Source: Methylobacterium oxalidis (GTDB lineage Bacteria; Pseudomonadota; Alphaproteobacteria; Rhizobiales; Beijerinckiaceae). From it: DNA of 50,037 nt. Position 1 is the first letter of the stretch; every line of letters starts with the position of its first letter. A program made the translations under genes and the position numbers. This document shows positions 17,562 through 26,561 of the stretch, in pieces. The stretch lies in assembly GCF_007992195.1 (NCBI RefSeq), contig NZ_BJZU01000006.1:1-50037 (forward strand), written 5' to 3'. Below the pieces are notes generated by a model. That model did no database searches and had not been told where the DNA came from. It worked only from the letters and a program-made list of their open reading frames with translations.

Positions 17562-18245
17562 TCACGCCGGCACGGGCTCCTCGACGCGGCCCGAGCGCAG
17601 GCGCACGGTGCGGTCGCAGAGACGGGCGAGGCCGGGATCGTGGGTGACGAGGACCAGCGTCGCACCGCGGTCGCGCTTGAGCGCGAAGAGCAGGTCGATG
17701 ATCTGGCGCCCGGTCGCCTCGTCGAGGTTTCCGGTGGGCTCGTCGGCCACGAGGATCGCCGGGTCGGGCGCGACGGCGCGGGCGATGGCGACGCGCTGCT
17801 GCTCGCCGCCGGAGAGCTGGGCCGGGTAGTGGTGCAGCCGGTGGCCGAGGCCGACCGCCTCCAGCTCCGCCCGCGCCCGCTCGTGGGCGTCGGCTTTGTC
17901 GGCGAGCTCCAGCGGCAGCGCCACGTTCTCCAGCGCCGTCATGGTCGGCACGAGGTGGAAGGCCTGGAACACGATGCCGATGCGCCGGCCGCGGAAGCGG
18001 GCGAGCGCGTCCTCGTCGAGGCGGCCGAGATCCGTCCCCTCGATCGAGACGGCGCCCGAATCCGGCCGCTCCAGCCCTGCCATGACCATCAGCAGCGTCG
18101 ACTTGCCGGAGCCCGAGGGCCCGACGAGGCCGACCGCCTCGCCGCGCGCGACGTCGAGGGAGATGCCGCGCAGCACGTGCACGCGGGCGGCCCCGCGGCC
18201 GAGGCTCAGATCGACCTGCGAGAGGGTGATGGCCTTGCCGGACAT
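17562..18245 (-). CDS. ybbA: ABC transporter ATP-binding protein (YbbA/LolD type)
   Basis: 227-residue ATPase of the LolD/MacB class. Walker A GPSGSGKST is at 42-50, the Q-loop at about 93 (FQAFHLVP), the signature LSGGEQQR at 144-151, Walker B with DEPTGNLD at 168-175, and the H-switch in LVTHD near 200. No membrane segment. It should energise the FtsX-like permease encoded just downstream. A divergent tesA-like gene begins 115 bases away, the same layout as ybbAP-tesA in E. coli. The symbol rests on that context and is less certain than the function. Confidence 0.9.
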   Translation of the reverse strand: MSGKAITLSQVDLSLGRGAARVHVLRGISLDVARGEAVGLVGPSGSGKSTLLMVMAGLERPDSGAVSIEGTDLGRLDEDALARFRGRRIGIVFQAFHLVPTMTALENVALPLELADKADAHERARAELEAVGLGHRLHHYPAQLSGGEQQRVAIARAVAPDPAILVADEPTGNLDEATGRQIIDLLFALKRDRGATLVLVTHDPGLARLCDRTVRLRSGRVEEPVPA

Positions 18246-18360
18246 CAGCGGGAGTCCGATCTGTGCGCGGAAGCGATCATTGGACCAGGGTCGGGGTTCG
18301 GAACGGATGAATCGGTGCGCTTTGGCACGTCCTGCGGCGACGCGGCAACGCCGGGACGAT

Positions 18361-19038
18361 ATGGGCCGCCGCGGGCGCGCGCGCCAAGTCGGGCACCGCG
18401 TCGCGGCCCTGATGGCGCTCTTTGCCGCACTCGCGGCGCTGACCCTGCCCGCCGCGGCGGAGGGTCCGCGGCCCCTGAACCTCGTCGCCTTCGGTGACAG
18501 CCTGACTGCCGGCTACCGCCTGCCGGCCGATGCCGCCTTCCCGGCCTCCCTGGAACGGGCGCTGCGGGCGAAGGGTCACGCGGTCACGGTCGCCAATGCC
18601 GGGGTGTCGGGCGACACCACCACCGCCGGGCTCGACCGGCTCGACTGGTCGGTGCCCGACGGAACGGACGGGGTGATCCTCGAACTCGGCGGCAACGACA
18701 TGCTGCGCGGCACCGACCCCGCCGTGACCCGCAAGGCCCTCGACGCGATCCTGGGGCGCCTCAAGGAGCGGAACATCCCGGTCCTGCTCGCCGGCATGCG
18801 GGCCTCGGCCAATCTCGGCCCGGACTACGTCGCGCGCTTCGACGCGATCTTCCCCGACCTCGCCCGCCGGCACGAGGTCGCGCTCTACCCGTTCTTCCTG
18901 CAGGGAGTTGCGGGCGAGCGGGGCCTCAACCTCGACGACGGGATGCACCCGAACGCCAAGGGGGTCGAGGCGATCGTCGCCGGCATCCTGCCGTCCGTCG
19001 AGTCGTTCCTCGGGCGGCTGAGAACCACCTCGCACTGA
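18361..19038 (+). CDS. tesA: GDSL/SGNH arylesterase or lysophospholipase-thioesterase (TesA-like)
   Basis: 225 residues hydrolysing esters or thioesters in the periplasm. The N-terminus (1-34) is a signal peptide with a basic start and a hydrophobic core (LMALFAALAALTLPAAA). SGNH blocks: FGDSLTAGY with Ser47, GVSGDT with Gly84, GGND at 110-113, and DDGMHPN with Asp193 and His196 completing the catalytic triad. An ATG at 18412 is an alternative start, but it would drop the basic residues of the signal. It is followed after eight bases by thpR, so the two are likely co-transcribed. Confidence 0.92.
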   Translation: MGRRGRARQVGHRVAALMALFAALAALTLPAAAEGPRPLNLVAFGDSLTAGYRLPADAAFPASLERALRAKGHAVTVANAGVSGDTTTAGLDRLDWSVPDGTDGVILELGGNDMLRGTDPAVTRKALDAILGRLKERNIPVLLAGMRASANLGPDYVARFDAIFPDLARRHEVALYPFFLQGVAGERGLNLDDGMHPNAKGVEAIVAGILPSVESFLGRLRTTSH

Positions 19039-19046
19039 GGCGCGCC

Positions 19047-19586
19047 ATGCCGCGACTGTTCACGGGGATCGAGATCCCGCCCGGGATCGCGGAGGCGCTG
19101 GCCCCCTTCCGCGGCGGCCTGCCCGGCGCGCGCTGGATCGAGAGCGCCGACTATCACATCACCCTGCGCTTCCTCGGTGATGTCGAGCGATCACTGGCGG
19201 AGGATCTCTGCGAGGGTCTGGCGGAGGCGCGACCGCGCGCGCCGATCCCGATCACGCTCGAGGGGCTCTCGAGCTTCGGCGGCGACAAGCCGCGCGCCCT
19301 CTACGCCGCGGTGAGCCCGGTGCCCGACCTCGTGGACCTCCAGGCCGAGCAGGAGCGCATCGCCCGCCGGGCCGGCGCCGAGCCGGAGCGGCGCAAGTTC
19401 ACGCCGCACGTGACGCTCGCCCGGCTGCGCCGCGAGGCGAGTCCGGAGGCGGTCGCGATGTACCTGTCGCAGGCCCCGATCTTCGAGCCGCTGCGCTTCG
19501 AGGCGACCCGGGTCGCGCTGTTCTCGGCGCGGGAATCGACGGGCGGCGGCCCGTACGTGACGGAGGCGGTGTTTCCCTTCGCCTGA
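19047..19586 (+). CDS. thpR: RNA 2',3'-cyclic phosphodiesterase
   Basis: 179-residue 2H phosphoesterase that opens 2',3'-cyclic phosphates on RNA to 2'-phosphates. The two catalytic HxT motifs are clear: HITLRFLGD at 37-45 and HVTLARLRR at 121-129, with an internal repeat structure typical of the LigT/ThpR family. It starts eight bases after the tesA-like gene and ends 12 bases from the convergent coaA. Its physiological substrate in bacteria is unsettled. Confidence 0.92.
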   Translation: MPRLFTGIEIPPGIAEALAPFRGGLPGARWIESADYHITLRFLGDVERSLAEDLCEGLAEARPRAPIPITLEGLSSFGGDKPRALYAAVSPVPDLVDLQAEQERIARRAGAEPERRKFTPHVTLARLRREASPEAVAMYLSQAPIFEPLRFEATRVALFSARESTGGGPYVTEAVFPFA

Positions 19587-19598
19587 CCTGGGCGCTTG

Positions 19599-20618
19599 TC
19601 AGAGGCGGCGGAGCGCCACGCTCTCGATGCGGTGGCTCGCGCCCTTGGCGAGAATCAGGCTCGCGCGCTGGCGGGTCGGCAGGATGTTCTCGCGCAGGTT
19701 CGGCAGGTTGATCGACGTCCAGAGATGGTCGGCGATGCGCAGCGCCTCGTCCTCCGGCACCTCGGCGTACTTGGCGAAGTAGGAGCGCGGATCGCGGAAG
19801 GCGGTCTGGCGCAGCTTCATGAAGCGGGTGACGTACCAGCGGTGCAGGTCGTCCTCGTGCCCGTCGAGGTAGATCGAGAAGTCGAAGAAGTCGGAGACGA
19901 AGGGGATGGCGGTGCCGTCCCGCGGCAGGCGGGCCGGCTGCAGCACGTTGAGGCCCTCGACGATCAGGATGTCGGGGCTCTCCACCACCCGCTCCTCGCC
20001 GGGCACCCGGTCGTAGACGAGGTGGGAGTAGAGCGGCGCCGTCACGCGCTTGTGGCCCGCCTTCACGTCGTGCAGGAACTGCAGGAGCGCGGCCGTGTCG
20101 TAGCTCTCGGGAAATCCCTTCCGGTCCATGGCTCCGTGGCTGGCGAGCTCGGCGTTCGGCAGCAGGAACCCGTCCGTGGTGACGAGATCGACCTTCGGGG
20201 TGTTCGGCCAGCGGGCCAGCAGCGCCGCCAGGATGCGCGCCGTCGTCGATTTGCCCACCGCCACCGAGCCGGCGAGGCCGATGATGTAGGGGACCTTGGT
20301 CTCGCGCTCGGCCATCAGGAAGCGCTGCGTCGCCTTGAACAGCCCCTGCGTCGCCGCGACGTAGAGCGAGAGCAGGCGCGACAGCGGCAGGTAGATCGCG
20401 ACGACCTCCTCCACCGAGATCGGATCGTTGATCGATTGCAGCCGCTCGATGTCCTCGGCCTTCAGGGTCAGCGGCGTGTCGGCGCGCAGCTGCGCCCACT
20501 CCTCGCGCTTGAACAGGCGGTAGGGCGACAGGCTCTGCGGCCCCTGCCCCGTCACGGGATCCTGGCCGGGGCCGGGATCGGGCTCCGGCAGGGGCGTCGT
20601 CCCGAAGGCGGCGTTCAC
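19599..20618 (-). CDS. coaA: Pantothenate kinase, type I
   Basis: Phosphorylates pantothenate, the first and regulated step of CoA synthesis. 339 residues, a little longer than E. coli CoaA because of a Pro/Gly-rich N-terminal extension of about 30 residues. The P-loop [12 protein letters not shown] is at 114-125, followed by [39 protein letters not shown] and the C-terminal [12 protein letters not shown]. Its start overlaps the hisE stop by four bases (ATGA), so it is translationally coupled to the his cluster, the arrangement known from rhizobia. Confidence 0.96.
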   Translation of the reverse strand: MNAAFGTTPLPEPDPGPGQDPVTGQGPQSLSPYRLFKREEWAQLRADTPLTLKAEDIERLQSINDPISVEEVVAIYLPLSRLLSLYVAATQGLFKATQRFLMAERETKVPYIIGLAGSVAVGKSTTARILAALLARWPNTPKVDLVTTDGFLLPNAELASHGAMDRKGFPESYDTAALLQFLHDVKAGHKRVTAPLYSHLVYDRVPGEERVVESPDILIVEGLNVLQPARLPRDGTAIPFVSDFFDFSIYLDGHEDDLHRWYVTRFMKLRQTAFRDPRSYFAKYAEVPEDEALRIADHLWTSINLPNLRENILPTRQRASLILAKGASHRIESVALRRL

Positions 20619-20938
20619 GTGTGGCGCCTCGCGGCCTTCTCGGCGAGGCCGCTCTGCGCGGTTCGCCGCGCCAGTTCCTGCATCACCTCGTCGATCCCGA
20701 CGCCGCCCGCGCGCAGCAGCACCACGAGGTGGTAGAGCACGTCGGCCGCTTCCGAGACGAGGCCCGCCCGGTCGCCCTGGACCGCGGCGATGGCCGCTTC
20801 CACGGCTTCCTCGCCGAGCTTCTTGGCCGGCTTGGCGGGGCCGCCGCTGAGAAGCTTCGCCGTGTAGGACTGGTCGACCGGCGCCTGGGCACGGTCGGCC
20901 ACGAGGGCGGCGAGGTCGTCGAGCGTGAAGTCGGTCAT
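20615..20938 (-). CDS. hisE: Phosphoribosyl-ATP pyrophosphatase
   Basis: Second step of histidine synthesis, hydrolysing PR-ATP to PR-AMP. 107 residues, an all-alpha MazG-like fold with the metal-binding acidic sets [13 protein letters not shown] and [14 protein letters not shown] (near residues 41-75). Stand-alone HisE, not fused to HisI; no hisI is in the window. It sits 104 bases after hisF and overlaps coaA by four bases. Confidence 0.95.
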   Translation of the reverse strand: MTDFTLDDLAALVADRAQAPVDQSYTAKLLSGGPAKPAKKLGEEAVEAAIAAVQGDRAGLVSEAADVLYHLVVLLRAGGVGIDEVMQELARRTAQSGLAEKAARRHT

Positions 20939-21042
20939 GGTGTCATCGGCGCCGGGCTTGCGTCTCTCGCTGATGTCTTGAGCCGCGAAACTGCGTCAAG
21001 GCCGTACTCACGGCAAGCGCGGTCGCTGACACTCCGCCGTGT

Positions 21043-21819
21043 TTACACACCGAGGCGCATCGCGAGCCCGGCGGCGGCCATGTGGGCCTTGGCCTGCGCG
21101 ACGCTCGCCTCGCCGAAATGGAAGATCGAGGCCGCGAGCACAGCGCTGGCGCCGCCGTCGAGCACGCCGGCCACCAGATCGTCGAGCCCGCCGACCCCGC
21201 CCGAGGCGATGACGGGGACGCTCACCGCGTCCGAGATCGCCCGGGTGAGGCCGAGATCGTAGCCGGAGCGGGTGCCGTCCTTGTCCATCGAGGTCACCAG
21301 CAGCTCGCCCGCCCCCTTCGCCGTGACGGTCCGGGCGAAGTCCACGGCGTCGATGCCCGTCGGGGTGCGGCCGCCGTGAGTGAAGATCTGCCAGGCTGCC
21401 GGCTCGCCGGGCGCCGAGGTGCGCTTGGCGTCGATCGCCACGACGATGCACTGGCTGCCGAACTTCTCGGCCGCGCGGGCCACGAAGTCCGGGTCCTTCA
21501 CGGCGGCCGTGTTGATCGAGACCTTGTCGGCGCCCGCCAGAAGCAGAGTGCGGATGTCCTCCACGGTGCGCACGCCGCCGCCCACGGTGAGCGGCATGAA
21601 GCAGGCCTCGGCCGTGCGGCTGACCACGTCGAGCAGCGTGCCGCGGGCCTCGTGGCTCGCCGTGATGTCGAGGAAGCAGAGCTCGTCGGCGCCCGCCGCG
21701 TCGTAGGCCTTGGCGGACTCGACCGGGTCGCCGGCGTCGCGCAGCTCCAGGAACTGCACGCCCTTCACGACGCGCCCGTCCTTCACGTCGAGGCAGGGAA
21801 TGATGCGGGTCTTGAGCAC
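21043..21819 (-). CDS. hisF: Imidazole glycerol phosphate synthase, cyclase subunit
   Basis: With HisH, converts PRFAR plus ammonia to imidazole glycerol phosphate and AICAR. 258 residues from the GTG at 21819, which places [10 protein letters not shown] at the N-terminus with catalytic Asp11; the second catalytic residue is Asp130 (VVAIDAKR). Both phosphate-binding halves of the barrel are present (TVGGGVRT near 79-86, [11 protein letters not shown] in the C-half). An open extension upstream of 21819 overlaps the preceding gene and has no family match. It is 10 bases after hisA. Confidence 0.97.
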   Translation of the reverse strand: MLKTRIIPCLDVKDGRVVKGVQFLELRDAGDPVESAKAYDAAGADELCFLDITASHEARGTLLDVVSRTAEACFMPLTVGGGVRTVEDIRTLLLAGADKVSINTAAVKDPDFVARAAEKFGSQCIVVAIDAKRTSAPGEPAAWQIFTHGGRTPTGIDAVDFARTVTAKGAGELLVTSMDKDGTRSGYDLGLTRAISDAVSVPVIASGGVGGLDDLVAGVLDGGASAVLAASIFHFGEASVAQAKAHMAAAGLAMRLGV

Positions 21820-21829
21820 GGGATCCGTC

Positions 21830-22579
21830 CTATCCGTTCGATGGGGCCCGCCCCGCCTCCCGGATCGCGGCGAGCGCCGCACTCGGGTCGATGCGGCCGT
21901 CGTAGAGGGCGCGGCCGGTGATCGCGCCGGCGAGCAGCGCGCAGTCCGGCTGCAGCAGGCGGTGCACGTCCTCGATCGAGGCGAGGCCGCCCGAGGCGAT
22001 GACGGGGATCGTCACGGCCTGCGCCAGCGCCAGCGTCATCTCGATGTTGAGACCCTTGAGGATGCCGTCGCGGGCGATGTCCGTGTAGATGATCGCCGCG
22101 ACGCCCGCGTCCTCGAAGCGGCGGCCGAGCTCCTCGGCGGTCATGCTGGAGGTCTGCGCCCAGCCCTCCACGGCGACCCGCCCGTCCTTGGCGTCGATGC
22201 CGACCGCGATCCGGCCGGGATGGCGGCGCGCCGCCTCGCGCACGAAGGCCGGGTCGCGCACCGCCGCGGTGCCGATGATGACCCGGCTGACGCCCTTGGC
22301 CAGCCACGCTTCCAGGGTCTTCATGTCCCGGATGCCGCCGCCGAGCTGAACCGGCAGTTCGACCCGGGTCAGGATGGCGTCGACCGCCGCCGCGTTCATC
22401 GGGGCGCCCGCGAAGGCGCCGTCGAGATCGACCACGTGCAGCCAGGAGAAGCCCTGCGCCTCGAAGGCGGCGGCCTGCGCGGCCGGGTCGTCGTTGAACA
22501 CGACCGCCTGGGCCATGTCGCCCTGAACGAGGCGCACGCAGCGCCCTTCCTTGAGATCGATGGCCGGAAACAGGATCAC
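21830..22579 (-). CDS. hisA: Phosphoribosylformimino-AICAR ribotide isomerase (ProFAR isomerase)
   Basis: Fourth step of histidine synthesis, an Amadori rearrangement. 249-residue beta-alpha barrel homologous to HisF. The GTG start at 22579 gives [11 protein letters not shown] with Asp8; the second catalytic Asp is 129 (VGIDAKDG). Phosphate loops LGGGIRD (79-85) and [11 protein letters not shown] are both present. It has short spacers to hisH (44 bases) and hisF (10 bases), consistent with one transcript. Confidence 0.97.
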   Translation of the reverse strand: MILFPAIDLKEGRCVRLVQGDMAQAVVFNDDPAAQAAAFEAQGFSWLHVVDLDGAFAGAPMNAAAVDAILTRVELPVQLGGGIRDMKTLEAWLAKGVSRVIIGTAAVRDPAFVREAARRHPGRIAVGIDAKDGRVAVEGWAQTSSMTAEELGRRFEDAGVAAIIYTDIARDGILKGLNIEMTLALAQAVTIPVIASGGLASIEDVHRLLQPDCALLAGAITGRALYDGRIDPSAALAAIREAGRAPSNG

Positions 22580-22623
22580 GGTCTGGGAACTCGTCTGGTG
22601 TCGAGGATCGGAAGAGCGGCGGC

Positions 22624-23286
22624 TCAGGGCCGCCAGCGCAGGAAGTTCGCGAGGAGCGCGAGGCCGAGGCGCTGGCTCTTCTCCGGGTGAAACTGGGTGC
22701 CCGCGAGGTTGTCGCGCCCGACGATCGCCGTGACCGGGCCGCCGTACTCGGTGTGGGCGACCACCTCCTCCGTGCGGTCCGCCTTCAGGGCGTAGCTGTG
22801 CACGAAGTAGGCGTGCAGGCCGCCCTCGCCCGTCGGGATGCCGTCGAGCAGCGCGTGCGGGCGGTCCGGGTGGAGCGTGTTCCAGCCCATATGCGGCACC
22901 TTCAGCGCCGGGTCGGCCGGGCGGATCGGGCCGACGTCGCCGGGGATCCAGTCGAGCCCGGCGGTGGTCTCGTATTCCAGGCCGCGCGTCGCCATGAGCT
23001 GCATGCCCACGCAGATGCCGAGGAAGGGCCGGCCGCGCCCGTGCACGGCCCGGGTCATCGCCTCGACCATGCCGGGCACCGCGTCGAGGCCGCGGCGGCA
23101 ATCGGCGTAGGCGCCGACGCCCGGCAGCACGACGCGCTCTGCGGCCGCCACGACCTCGGGGTCGCTCGTCAGCGCGATCCGGGTACGGTCGAGCCCGGCC
23201 TCCCGGGCGGCCCGCTCGAAGGCCTTGGCCGCCGAGTGCAGGTTGCCCGAGCCGTAATCGATGATCGCGACGGTCTCCTCGCTCAC
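22624..23286 (-). CDS. hisH: Imidazole glycerol phosphate synthase, glutaminase subunit
   Basis: Class I glutamine amidotransferase that supplies ammonia to HisF. 220 residues from a GTG start, beginning [13 protein letters not shown]. The catalytic triad is visible: Cys92 in [10 protein letters not shown], and His200 and Glu202 in QFHPEKSQ. Oxyanion-strand residues PGVG are at 55-58. Length is typical. It precedes hisA and follows the DUF2628 gene by 31 bases. Confidence 0.97.
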   Translation of the reverse strand: MSEETVAIIDYGSGNLHSAAKAFERAAREAGLDRTRIALTSDPEVVAAAERVVLPGVGAYADCRRGLDAVPGMVEAMTRAVHGRGRPFLGICVGMQLMATRGLEYETTAGLDWIPGDVGPIRPADPALKVPHMGWNTLHPDRPHALLDGIPTGEGGLHAYFVHSYALKADRTEEVVAHTEYGGPVTAIVGRDNLAGTQFHPEKSQRLGLALLANFLRWRP

Positions 23287-23317
23287 GCCTGACGCGTCCT
23301 CATGCTGGCGCGGCCGC

Positions 23318-23803
23318 TCACCGGCGGCCTTCCTGGAAGGGGAACAGGCCGATCACCGGTTCGGCCGCCCGGCTCGGACCCGCCGGGAAGGCGGGTGCGA
23401 CCGGCCGGGGCAGCGCCGCGGAATCGAGCCAGCGGGACATCAGCCGGCTCTCGGCCTCGGCGACGGAGCCCGCCACGACCGCATCCCGCACCGGGCGCCC
23501 GCGGCGCGCCAGAGTCCAGCGGCGCAGGCTCGACGCTTCGAGGCCGATCAGGACCGACACGAGCAGGGTGATGAGCGTGCCCGTGAAGGGCGAGAGGCCG
23601 AGGGAGCGGCCGAGGACAGCCACGGCCACGAGCCCGACGAGCACGCCGAGTCCCGCGAGCCAGAGCCGGTGGAAGAAGAACCACAGGGCCGTGAAGGCGA
23701 AGGCGCCCCACGAGAACCCGTCCGGCACGATCTGCGCCCGGTCGAGCCCCTGCGCCTCGCCGGGTCTCGCGTCCCGCGGCAGATGCAGCGTGTAGCTTCG
23801 CAT
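23318..23803 (-). CDS. DUF2628 small membrane protein within the his cluster
   Basis: 161 residues from the ATG at 23803 ([11 protein letters not shown]). DFSWGAF-type text ([23 protein letters not shown], residues 27-49) is the DUF2628 hallmark. Membrane segments cover about 35-48, 50-68 and 75-93; the C-terminal 60 residues are soluble and Pro-rich. It lies between hisB and hisH with 30-40 base spacers, a position conserved in rhizobia, so it is co-expressed with histidine genes. No role in histidine synthesis is established, and none can be read from the sequence. Confidence 0.85.
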   Translation of the reverse strand: MRSYTLHLPRDARPGEAQGLDRAQIVPDGFSWGAFAFTALWFFFHRLWLAGLGVLVGLVAVAVLGRSLGLSPFTGTLITLLVSVLIGLEASSLRRWTLARRGRPVRDAVVAGSVAEAESRLMSRWLDSAALPRPVAPAFPAGPSRAAEPVIGLFPFQEGRR

Positions 23804-23841
23804 GTCCGATCCTCCTGCGCCCGGCGCCTTCCGCCGGCGCC

Positions 23842-24429
23842 TCAGAGGGAGCCCTTGGTGGATGGCACCCGGCCCTCCTCGCGGGGGTCGACGGCGACGG
23901 CGCCGCGCAGCGCCCGCGCCAGCCCTTTGAAGCAGCTCTCGGCCACATGGTGCGCATTGTCGCCGTAGAGGGTCTCGACGTGAAGGGTCAGGCCCGCGTT
24001 GCCGGAAAACGCCTGGAACCACTCGCGCACCAGTTCGGTGTCGAACTGACCGATCTTCTCGACCCGGAACTGCGTCCGGAAGACGAGGAAGGGCCGGCCC
24101 GAGACGTCCACGGCGACCCGCGTCAGGGCCTCGTCCATCGGCAGGTGGATGTCGGCGTAGCGGGCGATGCCGCGCTTGTCCCCGAGGGCCTTGGCGAAGG
24201 CCTGGCCGAGGGCGATGCCCGCATCCTCGGTGGTGTGGTGCTGGTCGACGTGGAGGTCGCCCTCGACCTTCACGGTCACATCGAACAGCGCGTGCCGGGC
24301 GAACAGCTCCAGCATGTGGTCGAGGAAGCCGACGCCGGTGGCGATGTCGGCCTTGCCGGTTCCGTCGAGATCGATCGAGACATTGACGTCGGTCTCCGCC
24401 GTCCGGCGGCTGATGCTGGCAGCGCGCAT
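23842..24429 (-). CDS. hisB: Imidazoleglycerol-phosphate dehydratase
   Basis: Sixth step of histidine synthesis, a manganese-dependent dehydration. 195 residues of the monofunctional type, without the phosphatase domain of the enterobacterial fusion. The His-rich metal sites are [12 protein letters not shown] (35-46), [11 protein letters not shown] (62-72) and [18 protein letters not shown] near the C-terminus; the terminus ends in VPSTKG. First gene of the minus-strand his cluster, 110 bases from the mtnP stop. I found no leader peptide or attenuator upstream. Confidence 0.97.
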   Translation of the reverse strand: MRAASISRRTAETDVNVSIDLDGTGKADIATGVGFLDHMLELFARHALFDVTVKVEGDLHVDQHHTTEDAGIALGQAFAKALGDKRGIARYADIHLPMDEALTRVAVDVSGRPFLVFRTQFRVEKIGQFDTELVREWFQAFSGNAGLTLHVETLYGDNAHHVAESCFKGLARALRGAVAVDPREEGRVPSTKGSL

Positions 24430-24539
24430 CGTACTTTCAGGGTTCGGGCGCCGGCGAGAGGGCCGGCCTCGCGCCTTCTACGCATCAAACGGCCGCCTGT
24501 CACACGCCGGCCATGGGAAAAGCGGCCCGGCGCCGCGGG

Positions 24540-25415
24540 TCAGGCGCGCAGGACGCGGCCCGCCACGGCGTCGAGCTTGGCGACGAGGCCGGGGTCCCGG
24601 TGCTCGCGGCCCGTCATGATGGCGCCGTCGAGCGCTCTGTGCGAGCCCACGGGACACTCCTCGCGCTCGGCCGGGAAGTCGCGGGCGAGCCGCGCCACGA
24701 GCCTGGCCGCCTTGTCCGCGTTCGCGCGGGCCACCGCGATGACCGAGGCGACGTCGACGGCGTCGTGGCCCGGGTGCCAGCAGTCGAAATCCGTCACCAT
24801 CGCGATGGTGGCGTAGGTGATCTCCGCCTCGCGAGCGAGCTTGGCCTCCGGCATGTTGGTCATGCCGATCACGTCGAACCCCTGCGCCTTGTAGAATTTC
24901 GACTCCGCGAGAGAGGAGAATTGCGGCCCCTCCATGCAGACGTAGGTGCCGCCGCGATGGACCAGGATCTCCTCGGCCTCGGCCGCCGCCAGGATGCGCC
25001 TCTGCAGGCCCGGGCCCACGGGATGGGCGAGGGAGACGTGGGCGACGCAGCCGTTGCCGAAGAAGGACGAGGCGCGCCCGTGCGTGCGGTCGACGAACTG
25101 GTCGACGAGGACGAACAGGCCCGGGTGCAATTCGTTGCGGAAGGAGCCGCAGGCCGAGAGCGAGACGAGATCGGTGACGCCCGCCCGCTTCAGCGCGTCG
25201 ATGTTCGCCCGGTAATCGATGCCCGACGGCGAGAGCCGGTGCCCGCGCCCGTGCCGGGCGAGAAACACCACGCGGGTCTCGCCGATCCGCCCGATCCGCA
25301 GGGCGTCCGAGGGCTCGCCCCAGGGGGAGCCGATCCGCTCCTCGCGCACGTCCTCCAGTCCCGGCAGGTCGTAGACGCCGGAACCGCCGACCACCCCGAG
25401 CACCGCTGCCGTCAT
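24540..25415 (-). CDS. mtnP: S-methyl-5'-thioadenosine phosphorylase
   Basis: Cleaves methylthioadenosine with phosphate to adenine and methylthioribose-1-phosphate, the entry to methionine salvage. 291 residues. GVVGGSGVYDLPGL (7-20) binds phosphate; RHGRGHRLSPSGIDYRAN and the nucleoside site IGMTNMPEAKLAREAE, then VTDFDCW, match MTAP rather than bacterial PNP. The ATG at 25415 is preferred over an upstream open extension that lacks family text. It lies just upstream of hisB and downstream of the bc1 terminator. Confidence 0.93.
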   Translation of the reverse strand: MTAAVLGVVGGSGVYDLPGLEDVREERIGSPWGEPSDALRIGRIGETRVVFLARHGRGHRLSPSGIDYRANIDALKRAGVTDLVSLSACGSFRNELHPGLFVLVDQFVDRTHGRASSFFGNGCVAHVSLAHPVGPGLQRRILAAAEAEEILVHRGGTYVCMEGPQFSSLAESKFYKAQGFDVIGMTNMPEAKLAREAEITYATIAMVTDFDCWHPGHDAVDVASVIAVARANADKAARLVARLARDFPAEREECPVGSHRALDGAIMTGREHRDPGLVAKLDAVAGRVLRA

Positions 25416-25591
25416 GCCGTCGATCCGTTCGTGTTGGAGGCCGTTCGAGGCGGGTGCACGCGGCGCCCGGCCTTGCGTCGCGCCGGACGAGGCCCGTGGT
25501 ACCGCTCCCTCTCCCGGACGGGAGAGGCGACGCGCGCCGGGGACCCTGCACGGGAGCGCCCCGCGCCGCAAGGGCGCCCGCCCGAAACGCA

Positions 25592-25618
25592 GACGGGCCC
25601 CGCGTGGCGGGGCCCGTC
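25592..25618. terminator. GC hairpin after the bc1 operon
   Basis: A 12-bp perfect stem (GACGGGCCCCGC at 592-603 of this kilobase, pairing with 607-618, loop GTG) lies 25 bases beyond the petC stop. On the minus strand it is followed by TGCGTTTC, a weak U-tract, so termination may be partly factor-dependent. Confidence 0.65.
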
Positions 25619-25642
25619 CGGAGAGGCTCGCGTGCGCCGGCC

Positions 25643-26539
25643 TCAGTAGGTCTTGTGCAGTTCCGGCTGGAGGCCGTGAACCTCGCCGCCGACATCCGCC
25701 CAGACCTTCTTCTTCACGTAGTAGAGCAGGCCCGAGAGCACGATCAGGAACAGGATCACCCGGAAGCCGAGCGCCTTGCGGGCCATCATGTGCGGCTCGG
25801 CCGCCCAGGCCATGAAGGCCGCGACGTCCTTCGAGTACTGGTCGACCGTCTCCGGCACGACCGGCTCGCCCTGGTCGTTCTTCGGGTAGGTCACCTGACC
25901 GTCGCTGATCGGGTTCGGCATCGCGATCAGGTGGCCCGGATAGTACTCGTTGTAGTAGGTGCCGGCCGGCACCTCTTTGCCCTCGGGCGGGTCCTTGTAG
26001 CCCGTGAGCAGCGCGTGGATGTAGTCCACGCCCTGCTCGCTGTAGCCGACGAAGGGCAGCGCGTCGAAGACGAACTTGGGGAAGCCGCGCTCGAAGGTGC
26101 GGGCCTTGGCGAGCACGGAGAAGTCCGGCGGCGCCTTGCCGCCGTTGGCCGCGGCGGCGGCCTGATCGTTCGGGAAGGGCGGCGGGAAGGTGTCCGCCGG
26201 CCGGCCCGGACGCTCGAACATCTCGCCCGAGTCGTTCGGCCCGTCCTTGACCTGGTAGGTCGCGGCGAGCGCCTTGACCTGCGCCGGGCTGTAGCCGGGG
26301 CCGCCCTCCTGCGAGAGGTTGCGGAAGGCCACGAGCTTCATGCTGTGGCAGGCGGAGCAGACCTCCTTGTAGACCTGGAAGCCGCGCTGGAGCTGGGCCT
26401 GATCGAACCGGCCGAACACCCCGGCGAAGCTCCAGGACTGGAGCGGGGGCTGTGGCGCCTCGGCGCCGAGCGCCGGCAGGGCGGAGGCGCCGAGGAATGC
26501 CGCGAACAGGGAGGCGGCGAGGACGCGTGTCGTCTTCAT
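25643..26539 (-). CDS. petC: Cytochrome c1 of the bc1 complex
   Basis: Carries electrons from the Rieske protein to soluble cytochrome c at the periplasmic face of complex III. 298 residues. Signal peptide 1-26 (cleavage near LGA-E); haem attachment CSACH at 61-65; axial Met207 in HLIAMPNP; one C-terminal anchor helix near 272-292 (RVILFLIVLSGLLYYVKKK). The ATG at 26539 is chosen because it starts the signal peptide. Encoded 22 bases after cytochrome b; unlike the bradyrhizobial fbcH, b and c1 are separate proteins here. Confidence 0.97.
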   Translation of the reverse strand: MKTTRVLAASLFAAFLGASALPALGAEAPQPPLQSWSFAGVFGRFDQAQLQRGFQVYKEVCSACHSMKLVAFRNLSQEGGPGYSPAQVKALAATYQVKDGPNDSGEMFERPGRPADTFPPPFPNDQAAAAANGGKAPPDFSVLAKARTFERGFPKFVFDALPFVGYSEQGVDYIHALLTGYKDPPEGKEVPAGTYYNEYYPGHLIAMPNPISDGQVTYPKNDQGEPVVPETVDQYSKDVAAFMAWAAEPHMMARKALGFRVILFLIVLSGLLYYVKKKVWADVGGEVHGLQPELHKTY

Positions 26540-26561
26540 GTCTCTCACAGGTCCCCTGTCC

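Noticed and set aside
15868..17829. A 653-codon plus-strand frame opposite the FtsX-like permease
   Set aside because: Composition is Arg/Gly/Glu-rich low complexity with no domain; the permease on the other strand is convincing.
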